Source: Bacteroidales bacterium (GTDB taxonomy: Bacteria; Bacteroidota; Bacteroidia; Bacteroidales; P3). From it: a stretch of 64,000 nt of DNA. The position numbers were made by a program, and so were the translations under genes. The notes under the pieces are model-generated. The model had not been told where the DNA came from. It was given only the letters and a program-made list of their open reading frames with translations, and did not search any database. Shown piece by piece: positions 45,206-54,103 of the stretch. Within the stretch, counting starts at the first letter, position 1, and each line of letters opens with the position of its first letter. The stretch covers positions 55,778-119,777 of the forward strand of contig WRCN01000003.1 in the NCBI GenBank assembly GCA_009783885.1. The letters run 5' to 3'.

Positions 45206-47248
45206 ATGAAAAAAAAATTACTCCTTTTTATTACACTTACCACAAGCACTTTCATCACTTTTGCTCAACCCATTTATAACGAAGCAGGAATTCGTCTGCA
45301 TAAAGTTCCTTCTCAAGAAGAAATAGAGTGGGCAAGAAGCAGAGGATACGACACACTTAGAACAACTCCTACATCTTCTCCCGTGGGGCAAATACGCCCC
45401 ATAGCCGAGTGGGAACCCATGGAAGCTGTGCTTATTCGCCATCCTTTTGGTATTCCGATGTCATTAATTATAGAAATGGCAAAAGATATTAAGGTGATTA
45501 CGATAGTGGCAAGTGCATCTGCGCAAAATACCGTATTAAACCAATATATTTCAAACGGAGTGAATATCGCTAATTGCGAGTTTTTAATAGCCAATTCGGA
45601 TACTTATTGGACACGGGATTACGGTCCATGGTTCATCGCAATTAATAATAGCGAAATGGCCATGTACGATTTTACGTATAACAGACCTCGACCTAGTGAT
45701 AATCAGATAAATAATAGACTTGCAATCCATTTGTCATCAAATGGCCCAACTATTAATAGATACGCCTCCAGTCTTAATCTTTGTGGCGGAAATTTTATGA
45801 ACGATGGCATTTTTCAAGCCGCTTCCACAACATTAACGCTTACTGAAAATTCAAGCTATACAACAGCACAAATACAACAGCATTTTTTAGACTATATGGG
45901 AATTGAAGCGTACCATTTTATTGCAGACCCGATAGTTCCTTACGATAATATTCAACACATTGATTGTTGGAGTAAATTTCTTGCGCCCGATAAAGTTTTG
46001 GTTTCGCGAGTGCCTGCAAATAATCCAAACTATGCTAAATTTGAGGCTGCAGCAAATTATTTTGCATCACTGACATCTTCTTATGGAACACCCATGCAAG
46101 TTTTTAGAATTGACACACCCGGAGCTACAAGTTCTTCACCCAGAACTCCTTACACAAACTCACTGATCTTAAATAATAAAGTTTTTGTGCCTATCAATGC
46201 AACAACTAATGCTAACGATCTTGCCGCTTTGCAGGTATATCAAGAAGCCATGCCGGGGTATGAAATTATAGGAATAAACTATACCGGCTGGCTCAACACC
46301 GATGCGTTGCACTGCCGCACGCACGAAATTGCCGATAGATGCATGCTCTATATTAAACATCAGCCCTATTTTGCAGAAATTGAAAATACTGGAAGCCTGA
46401 CTTTTAGCACGGAACTTTATTCGTATTGCAATAATACGATCTATTCCGATTCTGTAATTGTTTACCTAAGAGCCGGCACTGATGAATACGAAGCACATAA
46501 CATGGCATATTTGGGAAATAATACATGGGAAGTTCATATTAGCGGCCTCCCGAATGGCTTAATCGAATATTATGTTTTTGTTGCTGATGAATCCGGGAGG
46601 AGGGAACATCATCCTTATATCGGTGCGCCTGATCCGCATAAATTTATTTTGATAAACTTGCCTCCTGCACCTGTTTTGTGTTTAGACAAAATGAGTTCTT
46701 CTGTATATTTAGAAGAATTAGCAGTTATTGAAGACCATATCACTGTTTTTAATCTTGGTAATGCAGATCTTATTGTTGAAGTTACCGATATTGATTTTGA
46801 TGAAATGTTGATGATTGATCCACAATATGGAACAATTCCCGAAGGCGATTCTCTCAGAATAACGTTGTCCTACAATTTTAATAATTTTGCAAAAATTGTG
46901 GAATATTTTGGAAGTTTCAATCTTATAAGTAATGATCCTGAAAATCCGGAAACAGAAATCACCTTATATGCCTCTTATAATAATCTTGGAGTTAATGAGA
47001 TAGATATTTCAAGAATAAATATTTATCCAAATCCGACGACGGGAGAGTTGAGAATTGAAAATGGAGAATTGAAGATTGGAAATGTTGCAATTTTTGATAT
47101 GGTTGGCAGAAAATTATTATCTCATCGTCTCAATACCTCATCTTCAAATCATCTCATCCATATTTCGCATTTGCAGGCGGGTATTTATTTTGTTAGGATA
47201 CAAACTGATGCAGGGGATTTTGTTACGAAGAAGATATTGAAATTGTAA
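45206..47248 (+). CDS. Peptidylarginine deiminase (PPAD-type) with T9SS sorting domain
   Basis: 680 aa from ATG 45206 (signal peptide to about AQ21). The catalytic fold is of the guanidino-modifying superfamily. D138 (WTRDYGPW), H251 (HIDCWSKFL), N318 (YTNSLILN) and C370 (DALHCRTHEIAD) fall where P. gingivalis PPAD has D130, H236, N297 and C351. R160 and R162 (NRPRP) match R152/R154, which grip the carboxylate of a C-terminal arginine. An Ig-like domain (about 395-480) follows, then a further beta domain and a type A T9SS sorting domain (YPNPTTGEL to ILKL). Agmatine deiminase is the alternative but lacks export and sorting domains. Confidence 0.85.
   Translation: MKKKLLLFITLTTSTFITFAQPIYNEAGIRLHKVPSQEEIEWARSRGYDTLRTTPTSSPVGQIRPIAEWEPMEAVLIRHPFGIPMSLIIEMAKDIKVITIVASASAQNTVLNQYISNGVNIANCEFLIANSDTYWTRDYGPWFIAINNSEMAMYDFTYNRPRPSDNQINNRLAIHLSSNGPTINRYASSLNLCGGNFMNDGIFQAASTTLTLTENSSYTTAQIQQHFLDYMGIEAYHFIADPIVPYDNIQHIDCWSKFLAPDKVLVSRVPANNPNYAKFEAAANYFASLTSSYGTPMQVFRIDTPGATSSSPRTPYTNSLILNNKVFVPINATTNANDLAALQVYQEAMPGYEIIGINYTGWLNTDALHCRTHEIADRCMLYIKHQPYFAEIENTGSLTFSTELYSYCNNTIYSDSVIVYLRAGTDEYEAHNMAYLGNNTWEVHISGLPNGLIEYYVFVADESGRREHHPYIGAPDPHKFILINLPPAPVLCLDKMSSSVYLEELAVIEDHITVFNLGNADLIVEVTDIDFDEMLMIDPQYGTIPEGDSLRITLSYNFNNFAKIVEYFGSFNLISNDPENPETEITLYASYNNLGVNEIDISRINIYPNPTTGELRIENGELKIGNVAIFDMVGRKLLSHRLNTSSSNHLIHISHLQAGIYFVRIQTDAGDFVTKKILKL
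47041..47080. repeat. GAATTGAAAATGGAGAATTGAA repeat inside the sorting domain
   Basis: A short A/G-rich direct repeat (GAGTTGAGAATTGAAAATGG, GAGAATTGAAGATTGG) encoding GELRIENGELKIGN in the deiminase sorting domain, between the YPNPTT motif and FDMVGR. Confidence 0.7.
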
Positions 47249-47993
47249 ATCCATCATACGCCAAATCCACATTTTCAGGCAATTCCCGACTAACATCCTC
47301 ATGTTTCCCCATAAAATGACTAATGTGTGTGAAATACGTTTGTTTCGGTTGTACAATTTCAACAATGTTGAGCGCTTCTTTCAAAGTTAAATGTGAGAAG
47401 TGCTCCTCTTTTTTTAGTGCATTTATTACTAAAACTTCACATCCTTTAATTTTGTCTAATTGTTTAGACTCAATTTGCTTCACATCGGTAAGATAAACCA
47501 AGTTACCAATGCGATAGCCTAATATTGGCAAACGATGGTGCATCACCTCTATGGGAATAATAGTTTGAGACCCGATTTGGAAAGGTTGGTTGTTTATAAT
47601 ATGCGTCCGGAACTCAGGTAATCCCGGATATTTCGAATGTTTAAAAGCATAGTCAAATGTATGTTTTAATCCATTTATCGCCAACTCGTTGCCGTAAATA
47701 TCAATAGGAGATTGTTGTAAATAATTGTATGAACGTACATCATCTAATCCGCCGATATGATCAAAATGCGCGTGTGTTAATAAAATGGCGTCCAGATGTT
47801 TAACATTAGTACGAAGCATTTGTTGACGAAAATCCGGTCCTGCATCAATCGTAAAAACCTTGTCGTCGGTTTCAACAAGAACAGACGAACGCAAGCGCTT
47901 GTCTTTCTCACTCGTTGACTTACAAACCTCACAATCGCAGGCTACTACCGGGATACCTTGCGATGTTCCTGTACCTAAAAATGTTAATCGCAT
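47223..47993 (-). CDS. MBL-fold metallohydrolase (PhnP-like)
   Basis: 256 aa. LGTGTSQGIPVVACDCEVC is a PhnP/lipoate-ligase-side type N-terminus with zinc-like Cys; HAHFDHIGGLDD is the HxHxDH motif, and MHHRLPILGYR and THISHFMG provide later ligands. Likely a phosphodiesterase; substrate unknown. The 3' end overlaps the deiminase gene by 26 bases, convergent. Confidence 0.85.
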   Translation of the reverse strand: MRLTFLGTGTSQGIPVVACDCEVCKSTSEKDKRLRSSVLVETDDKVFTIDAGPDFRQQMLRTNVKHLDAILLTHAHFDHIGGLDDVRSYNYLQQSPIDIYGNELAINGLKHTFDYAFKHSKYPGLPEFRTHIINNQPFQIGSQTIIPIEVMHHRLPILGYRIGNLVYLTDVKQIESKQLDKIKGCEVLVINALKKEEHFSHLTLKEALNIVEIVQPKQTYFTHISHFMGKHEDVSRELPENVDLAYDGFTISISSS

Positions 47994-48004
47994 AAAAATT
48001 TTTT

Positions 48005-48055
48005 ACAAAGTTAGAAAAAAAATTGGGTTTTTCCAAAAAAAAATTGTATCTTTGT
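48005..48055. promoter_or_regulatory. Divergent promoter pair, MBL hydrolase / DUF6913
   Basis: Minus-strand TAACTTTGT (48005-48013) is 12 bases from the MBL ATG. Plus-strand TATCTTTGT (48047-48055) is 18 bases before the DUF6913 ATG at 48073. Confidence 0.6.
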
Positions 48056-48072
48056 GCAAAATTTTTATACTG

Positions 48073-48648
48073 ATGAAAATCATTGAGAATTTCAAGACAT
48101 TTCGATGGTCTCGACGAATGCGTAAAATAGCTAGAAAGCTAAAACGTCGTCGTCAAATGATTGGTTTAGACTTGGCTAAGAGTGTTGGTATTTACTTTCA
48201 TTATGACGGGAAAGCATCTTACGAAACGGTCAATAAATTCGCCAATTATTTGAGAAATAGAGGAATATCGGCGATGTTGTTGGCTTATTCAGATAGTAAG
48301 GAAAAACCAACGGAAGTTCCGGAAAGCCCTAATTTTGGAGTGTTCACCAAGTCTGAACTTGGATCTAATCGAATTCCACTTGATGTTGTTGTAAATAGGT
48401 TTGTGAAGCAGCCCTTCGATATTTTTTTCGATTTAAGTTTGACAGATCATTTTCAAAATCTGTACGTTGCCAATGCTTCTCATGCCACGTTTAAAGTTGG
48501 ACGCGTGAGCGAGTGGGGCTTGAAAATCTTTGATTTTACGCTGGAAATCAAAGAGACAACGACCTTAGACGAATTCATAAACATTATTCTTGGATATTTC
48601 GAGGTTTTTAATCAAACCGAGACTGCAATTGATTTAAAAAACATTTAA
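48073..48648 (+). CDS. DUF6913-like protein upstream of dapA
   Basis: 191 aa from ATG 48073 (MKIIENFKTFRWSRRMRKIARKLKRRRQ), a strongly basic start then GLDLAKSVGIYFHYDG and PFDIFFDLSLTDHFQNLYVANASHATFKVG. This small family sits in front of dapA in Bacteroidales as I know it. Function unknown. Only one base separates its stop from the dapA ATG. Confidence 0.72.
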   Translation: MKIIENFKTFRWSRRMRKIARKLKRRRQMIGLDLAKSVGIYFHYDGKASYETVNKFANYLRNRGISAMLLAYSDSKEKPTEVPESPNFGVFTKSELGSNRIPLDVVVNRFVKQPFDIFFDLSLTDHFQNLYVANASHATFKVGRVSEWGLKIFDFTLEIKETTTLDEFINIILGYFEVFNQTETAIDLKNI

Positions 48649-48649
48649 C

Positions 48650-49540
48650 ATGCTGATTGACAAATTGACAGGTACAGGCGTTGCACTTATTACACCATTC
48701 AAAACCGATGGTTCGGTGGATTTCGAAGCCCTGAAAAAGGTTGTCAACCATGTTGTTAGTGGTGGTGTTGATTATGTTGTTGCGCTGGGCACAACCTCTG
48801 AAACGTGTACGCTTAGTGCGTTTGAGAAAGATGCTGTCGTGAAAACGATTCTTGAGGCAGTCGAAGGACGCGTGCCAATCATCGTTGGCGTAGGCGGGAA
48901 TAATACTTCGGAATGTATTGAAATTTTGAAAACATCCAACTTTTCGGGAATAAGTGGGATTTTGTCGGTGGTTCCTTACTACAATAAACCTACGCAAGAG
49001 GGTATTTTTCAGCATTTTTCGGCTATTGCAAAAGCTTGCCCTGTTCCGATTGTTTTGTATAATATTCCGTCTCGATGTGGAGTTAATATGACTGCCGATA
49101 CAACACTTCAGTTAGTAAAAGAACATTTCAATATTGTTGCAATTAAAGAAGCATCAGCAGATATGGTGCAAATTAAAGATATTATTCAGCAGAAACCTGA
49201 GGATTTTCTAGTAGTTTCCGGCGATGATGCTTTGGCTTTAGAAATCATAGAAGCCGGTGGGGCAGGCGTAATCTCTGTTCTCGGAAACGCACTACCTACA
49301 GAGGTTTCAACGATGATTCGAACAGCATTGAAAGGCGATTTTTCATCGGCAAAAAAGAAACTTGCTGAATTTGAACACCTTATTCCCTTGTTGTTTGCCG
49401 AAGGAAATCCAACAGGTGTGAAAACGATGATGAACTTTTTTGGATTTTGTGAAAATGAACTACGTTTGCCATTGGTGAAGAGTTCGGATAGTTTGCAAAA
49501 CCTAATCCGTACTGAGTTAGAGTCGTTTTCAAAACGCTAA
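48650..49540 (+). CDS. dapA: 4-hydroxy-tetrahydrodipicolinate synthase
   Basis: First committed step to diaminopimelate and lysine: pyruvate plus aspartate semialdehyde, 296 aa TIM barrel. GTGVALITPF, GTTSETCTLS, VPYYNKPTQEG (Tyr) and VAIKEASADM (Schiff-base Lys) are present. Pairs with ddh near the window end to give the one-step dehydrogenase route. Overlaps comEC by 4 bases, tail to tail. Confidence 0.96.
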   Translation: MLIDKLTGTGVALITPFKTDGSVDFEALKKVVNHVVSGGVDYVVALGTTSETCTLSAFEKDAVVKTILEAVEGRVPIIVGVGGNNTSECIEILKTSNFSGISGILSVVPYYNKPTQEGIFQHFSAIAKACPVPIVLYNIPSRCGVNMTADTTLQLVKEHFNIVAIKEASADMVQIKDIIQQKPEDFLVVSGDDALALEIIEAGGAGVISVLGNALPTEVSTMIRTALKGDFSSAKKKLAEFEHLIPLLFAEGNPTGVKTMMNFFGFCENELRLPLVKSSDSLQNLIRTELESFSKR

Positions 49541-51183
49541 AAAACAGCACTCAGTTCTCGAAAAAACATATTTCCGGTCATAAGGATTAAACACGCTAAC
49601 CCAGCCCAAACGGATATTCTACGCCGTTTGATAACGGCGTAGAGCAAACATCCGATAGCCAAATACGCCAACATCATTTCGAATTTCGACCATTCCAAAT
49701 TTTTCCAAACGCTCAGAGGTAACTGCTCAATAATGGAAACACTTTGGTTCAAAATCCAAATGGTGAGGTTCAGTAATTTTCCGAAAATGCTTGCTACAAC
49801 TGAGGAAATCGGTGCTGAAACCAAAATTGCCATGCCCAATGGGATAATCAAAACACTAAGCGGCGAAGCAATTATATTCGCGAGAATGAAGTAGTTAGGG
49901 AATTGGTTAAAATAATAAATTGATAGTGGAGTTGTTGTGAGTTGTGCTGCAATGGAAACCGTGATACATTCCCAAACGTACCTTGAAACTTTGTTTTTCG
50001 GACTCCAAAGTTTTGCAAATAGCCTCTGAGTCATTACAATACCAATCACGGCTAAGTATGAGAATTGAAATCCGAGTGCATACAATATCATTGGATCGTA
50101 GGACAGTTGGACAATTGCCGAAGTTGCCAATGAATTGTAAACGGAGGTTCGCCGTTCCATACATTTTCCTAATGTGATGAATGTGAACATGATGGCAGAT
50201 CTTAACGCAGATGGTGCAAAACCTGTAATTAAGGCATAACTCCAAATGCAAGTCAATACAATTACAGCCTTCAAAATCAATTTCCAACGTTCGCCTCGCA
50301 AGAAAAAAAGCAGGTGCATCACCACCATGGCAAAAAGTCCGACATGTAGTCCCGAAACGCTAAGAATGTGTACTGTTCCCGAATTTTGATAGGATTTCCG
50401 CAATTCCGGTGTAAGTTCTGCTCCATAACCCAGTAAAATCGCGCAAGTTACAGCATATTCGGCACCGGTAATGCCTTGCTGCGAAAGTGTTGATAAAAAA
50501 TTGTCTCGAACATCTATCGCGTAGGCGCGTACTGGGTTTCCTCCGTTTTCGTCAACTTTTTTCCAAAAGCGTTGATTTAAATAAATGGTGTGAAAAATTT
50601 GTTTTCGTGCTAAAAATTTTCTATAATCAAAGTTTCCGGTTTTTTTGATAGAATCCGTCGTTTGAGCACGATTTCGGATTAGTAAAACATCGCCGTAGCG
50701 CAGTTGAGTACTGAGCGAATCAATTGCAAAATAGGCCATAATTTTTCCCATCGTAGGGGCGGGGTTCACCCGCCCTGATGAAAAATGTGATGAAATGGGG
50801 CGGGCAGACCCCGCCCCTACGGTATCATATCCACCAACGACCTTCAAAACCATTCTAACAGATTTTCCCCGAACAATCGGCGTATCATCCACAATAACAT
50901 ACAATTGTTGATATGTTTGCTTCGAAAAACGTGCTACATTTAGTGATTGATCGGTTTGTTTCGTTTTCAAAAATCCTACTAAAATCATGAAAATGCAGGC
51001 AGCCAACCCAAACTGATGCACTTTGCTTCGATAATCTTGTTTGATTAACAAAACCAAAATCATCAAAAACGCAGCAATTCCAATAGCAGTGGGGTAGAAC
51101 ATCGGTAAGAAATGCACCTGTTCTGCTATGGAAATGCCGATGATAAGGCTTATCGCTAATTTGACAAGAGGAGAAATTTGCAT
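49537..51183 (-). CDS. comEC: ComEC/Rec2-family DNA-uptake channel protein
   Basis: 548 aa from ATG 51183 (MQISPLVKLAISL). Has the DUF4131 N-terminal region and the competence domain (HILSVSGLHVGLFA, TGFAPSALRSAIMFTF, ILYALGFQFSYLAVIGI); no C-terminal beta-lactamase-like domain, as is common in Bacteroidetes. An in-frame palindromic repeat (50752-50821) adds about 23 residues in the N-terminal domain. Whether the organism is naturally competent cannot be told from one gene. Confidence 0.9.
   Translation of the reverse strand: MQISPLVKLAISLIIGISIAEQVHFLPMFYPTAIGIAAFLMILVLLIKQDYRSKVHQFGLAACIFMILVGFLKTKQTDQSLNVARFSKQTYQQLYVIVDDTPIVRGKSVRMVLKVVGGYDTVGAGSARPISSHFSSGRVNPAPTMGKIMAYFAIDSLSTQLRYGDVLLIRNRAQTTDSIKKTGNFDYRKFLARKQIFHTIYLNQRFWKKVDENGGNPVRAYAIDVRDNFLSTLSQQGITGAEYAVTCAILLGYGAELTPELRKSYQNSGTVHILSVSGLHVGLFAMVVMHLLFFLRGERWKLILKAVIVLTCIWSYALITGFAPSALRSAIMFTFITLGKCMERRTSVYNSLATSAIVQLSYDPMILYALGFQFSYLAVIGIVMTQRLFAKLWSPKNKVSRYVWECITVSIAAQLTTTPLSIYYFNQFPNYFILANIIASPLSVLIIPLGMAILVSAPISSVVASIFGKLLNLTIWILNQSVSIIEQLPLSVWKNLEWSKFEMMLAYLAIGCLLYAVIKRRRISVWAGLACLILMTGNMFFRELSAVF
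50752..50821. repeat. GTAGGGGCGGGG palindrome inserted in frame in comEC
   Basis: 70 bases with outer arms GTAGGGGCGGGGTTCACCCG and GGGCGGGCAGACCCCGCCCC (20 of 23 pairing). Translated in the comEC frame it reads VGAGSARPISSHFSSGRVNP and a few more residues, with no stop. Confidence 0.9.
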
Positions 51184-51194
51184 GAAGCACAAAA

Positions 51195-51749
51195 TTATAC
51201 AATAAATCCAATCGGCTTTCTGTTTTCATAAAGTTTCTTTTGTGCCGTAAGCTCATCTAAAATGCTGAAAACTTCAGAAAAATTAGTATCCGATGTTTTT
51301 ATGAATTCCTCTAATCGATTACTCAAATCCGCGTAGTTCAAGGCATATTGTCGCATAGCTACAAATGCTCGCATGATTGCAATATTCACTTCTATTGCTT
51401 TTTCACTTCGCAATACAGATGACAGCATTGCAATACCCTGTTCGGTAAAGGCGTATGGCAAATACCTACTACCTCCACGATTTTCCTCATTCTCAGAGAG
51501 TTGCTGTTTTGAAATCACAATTTGTGATTTCAAAATTGTAACTGCTTCTTTTTTAGTTATTTGAAACATAAAATCAGAAGGAAAACGATTAATGTTTCGT
51601 TTTACAGACTGATTGAGAACTCTTTTTTCTACTTCATAAAGTTCTGCGAGATCAAAATCGAATATAACTTTCTGCCCTCTTATTTCATGAATTTTTTGAA
51701 AAATAGGTTTAATAACAGAAATTTCGCTGGCTTGAATAGTTGTTTCCAT
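51195..51749 (-). CDS. ORF6N domain protein
   Basis: 184 aa from ATG 51749 (METTIQASEISVIKPIF). IHEIRGQKVIFDFDLAELYEVEKRVLNQSVKRNINRFP is the ORF6N DNA-binding domain, followed by a helical C-terminus. ORF6N proteins occur in phage and mobile elements and as single genes in Bacteroidetes, and may repress transcription. 11 bases upstream of comEC on the same strand. Confidence 0.85.
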   Translation of the reverse strand: METTIQASEISVIKPIFQKIHEIRGQKVIFDFDLAELYEVEKRVLNQSVKRNINRFPSDFMFQITKKEAVTILKSQIVISKQQLSENEENRGGSRYLPYAFTEQGIAMLSSVLRSEKAIEVNIAIMRAFVAMRQYALNYADLSNRLEEFIKTSDTNFSEVFSILDELTAQKKLYENRKPIGFIV

Positions 51750-51769
51750 AATTTTGTAACTTTTATGTG

Positions 51770-51784
51770 GCCACAAATTGTGGC
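51770..51784. promoter_or_regulatory. Palindromic candidate operator in the ORF6N leader
   Basis: GCCACAA-A-TTGTGGC, a perfect 7-bp-arm palindrome lying between the promoter box (51829) and the ORF6N ATG. A self-binding site is plausible but not demonstrated. Confidence 0.4.
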
Positions 51785-51828
51785 AACATTCTTATTTTCA
51801 GCAATTTTTATAAGTGTATAATTTTTCT

Positions 51829-52001
51829 GCAAAATTACGTCAAAAAAGCCAATAAAAAAACTTAAAAATTGTTAAAAACTGTTAAAAGTGCAGTTTTTTT
51901 GTTAAAAAGTGTTAAAATTTGCTATTTTATAGGAAGAGCCTAGTTTTTTCTTATATATTCAAAAAATATTTTGCAATATTTAATTTTTTTTGTATTTTTG
52001 C
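51829..52001. promoter_or_regulatory. Divergent promoters, ORF6N / M48, around phased A-tracts
   Basis: Minus-strand TAATTTTGC (51829-51837) faces ORF6N; plus-strand TATTTTTGC (51993-52001) faces the M48 gene, 44 bases before its ATG. Between them, 51851-51920, A- or T-tracts recur every 10 bases (51854, 51864, 51874, 51884, T-tract 51894, 51904, 51914), the pattern of intrinsically bent DNA. No gene is seen in the 268-base gap. Confidence 0.6.
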
Positions 52002-52044
52002 AAAATAGTTATAGGTGATTTATAAAGAAAAAGGCGATTACAAA

Positions 52045-53508
52045 ATGAAAAGTAAGGAAATACGACCCTCTACAGAGTTTAAAACTCAAGCAACAAAATC
52101 TATTATCGCAATAAGTTTTTTTGTATTAACATACTTGATTATTTTGACGTTGGCTGTTTTGTTAACTGGTTTGTGCATTGCCGGAGGAATTTCATTAATT
52201 GCCATCAAACTCGGGCTTCTTACTATTGTACTTGGAATTGGTTTATCAAGTTTAGGCATTTTAATTTTGATTTTTTTGCTAAAATTTATTTTCAAATCTC
52301 ATAAAGTAGACCGTTCAAATTTAATTGAAATAAATAAATCTGATGAATCTAACCTATTCAGTATGATTAATGAGATTGTGTATGAAGTCGGAGCTGACTT
52401 TCCCAAGAAAGTTTATTTGTCTTCAGATGTAAATGCATCGGTATTTTACGATTCAAGTTTTTGGAGTATGTTTTTACCTATAAAAAAGAATTTACTAATA
52501 GGATTGGGATTGGTAAATACGGTAACTAAAGAAGAATTGAAAGCAATATTATCACATGAATTTGGTCATTTTTCACAAAGAAGTATGAAAATTGGAAGTT
52601 ATGTTTACAATGTTAATCAAGTAATATTCAATATGCTATATGAAAATGAGTCGTATGATAACCTTATACAAAGATGGGCAAATGTAAGTGGATATTTTGC
52701 AATATTTGTAATCATTGCAGTAAAAGTTAACGCAGGAATACAATGGATTTTGAGAAAATTATACGAAGTCGTAAACAAAAGTTATTTAGGACTTTCAAGA
52801 GAAATGGAATTTCATGCTGACGAAATTGCAGCCAACATAACTGGTTATAAGCCTCTTAAAAAATCTTTGTTGAGAATGTCGTTGGCAGATATTTCATTTA
52901 ACAATGTTTTAAATTTTTATAACGGAAAAATTTCCGAAAACACAAGGAGTGAAAACATATACATAGACCAAAAAACAGCTATCCGCTTTCTTGCAGAAAT
53001 AAATAATCTTGCCACCACGAACGATCTTCCCGATATTTCATTAGAAGAACAAAGCAAATTTGATAAATCTAAATTAGTTATTAAAGACCAATGGGCTTCC
53101 CATCCCACTATTAAAGAAAGAATAGAAAGATTGGAAAAAACAGGTCTTTTAGCTCATAATAATTCGGATATTCTTGCAAATAATGTATTTCTAAACATTG
53201 ATAAATTACAAAAACAGCTAACGGATAAACTTTTTGAACAGATAAATTATCAGGGAGAAATAAAGTTCTTTTCAGTTAATGATTTTCAGGAAGAATACAA
53301 ACAAGAAACTTTATCAAATTCGTTCCCAAAAATATATAATGGTTATTACGATCATAAAATCACAACCTACATAGAATTGAATAATAGTAATTTAGCTGAT
53401 AGCAATATTAGTTTTGAAGAACTGTTTTCTGATAAAAAAATAGATATGGTTTATACGGCGATTGCTTTGCAAAATGATATTGAGACGCTAAAAAAACATC
53501 TCGAATAA
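52045..53508 (+). CDS. M48-family membrane metalloprotease, N-terminal part (frame broken at 53490)
   Basis: 487 aa as read. Two transmembrane segments (about 20-45 and 50-85), then an M48 domain: H171-E-F-G-H175 (LSHEFGHFSQRS) and EMEFHADEIAANITG with the third zinc ligand. HPTIKERIERLE closes the catalytic part. The frame ends early at TAA 53506, just after seven A residues (53490-53496), and the sequence resumes in the +1 frame. ATG 52045 is chosen; GTG 52015 is a weaker alternative. Convergent with no partner; function probably envelope proteolysis. Confidence 0.85.
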   Translation: MKSKEIRPSTEFKTQATKSIIAISFFVLTYLIILTLAVLLTGLCIAGGISLIAIKLGLLTIVLGIGLSSLGILILIFLLKFIFKSHKVDRSNLIEINKSDESNLFSMINEIVYEVGADFPKKVYLSSDVNASVFYDSSFWSMFLPIKKNLLIGLGLVNTVTKEELKAILSHEFGHFSQRSMKIGSYVYNVNQVIFNMLYENESYDNLIQRWANVSGYFAIFVIIAVKVNAGIQWILRKLYEVVNKSYLGLSREMEFHADEIAANITGYKPLKKSLLRMSLADISFNNVLNFYNGKISENTRSENIYIDQKTAIRFLAEINNLATTNDLPDISLEEQSKFDKSKLVIKDQWASHPTIKERIERLEKTGLLAHNNSDILANNVFLNIDKLQKQLTDKLFEQINYQGEIKFFSVNDFQEEYKQETLSNSFPKIYNGYYDHKITTYIELNNSNLADSNISFEELFSDKKIDMVYTAIALQNDIETLKKHLE

Positions 53509-54103
53509 TTCACTACCTATAAAAACTTTTGATTATGATGGAGTGAGATATAAACGAAAAAATACCGGTAGCCTTATTGAAAAACTCAAAATTGAATTTG
53601 AAAATATTAATGATCAAATTAAAATAAACGATACTAACATATATAAATACTTTGAAAAAGCAGAAAACCAACAAAACAAACCCAAAAAATTAGAACGACT
53701 TTATTGTGAATTTCTTGAATTTGACAAGATTTTTGAATCAAAATATGATATATATATCAAATTACTAAATGAATTGCAATTTGTGAGTGTAACGACACCC
53801 TATGAAAACATAAAGAGTAATTTAAAAAAGATTATGACAACAGAAGATATTTTAAAACAGGAGATTATCAATATCTTATCCGACAATATTTTTACGATAG
53901 AAATTACATCTGAAATAAAACAGAATTTAGAACTGTACACTTCAAAAACGTGGGATTATTTTTGGGTAACTACCTACTATGATGAAAATTTAAATATGCT
54001 TTATACCGCAATACATAACTATGCCTATTTACTATCAAGAAAATATTTTTTAATGAAAAAGGCAATATTAATATATCAAGAAGAACTAATAAAAAAAGGC
54101 TAA
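53498..54103 (+). pseudogene. C-terminal part of the M48 gene after a frameshift
   Basis: Open frame continuing as ISNNSLPIKTFDYDGVRYKRKNTGSLIEKLK... to YQEELIKKG, about 200 residues, helical and charged, with no start codon or leader of its own that looks natural (GTG at 53543 is mid-domain). With six rather than seven A residues at 53490 the two frames would join as one protein of about 685 aa, the length of related M48 proteins in Bacteroidetes. Could be real decay, tract-length variation or sequencing error. Confidence 0.75.

Noticed and set aside
6774..47248. The S1 protease generating C-terminal arginines for the deiminase, as gingipain R does for PPAD
   Set aside because: The S1-pocket position is Gly, not Asp, so Arg specificity is not supported, and the genes are 36 kb apart.
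53490..53497. Programmed -1 frameshift at A AAA AAA C
   Set aside because: The heptamer is slippery-like, but the downstream frame is +1 relative to the upstream one, so a -1 shift would not join them.
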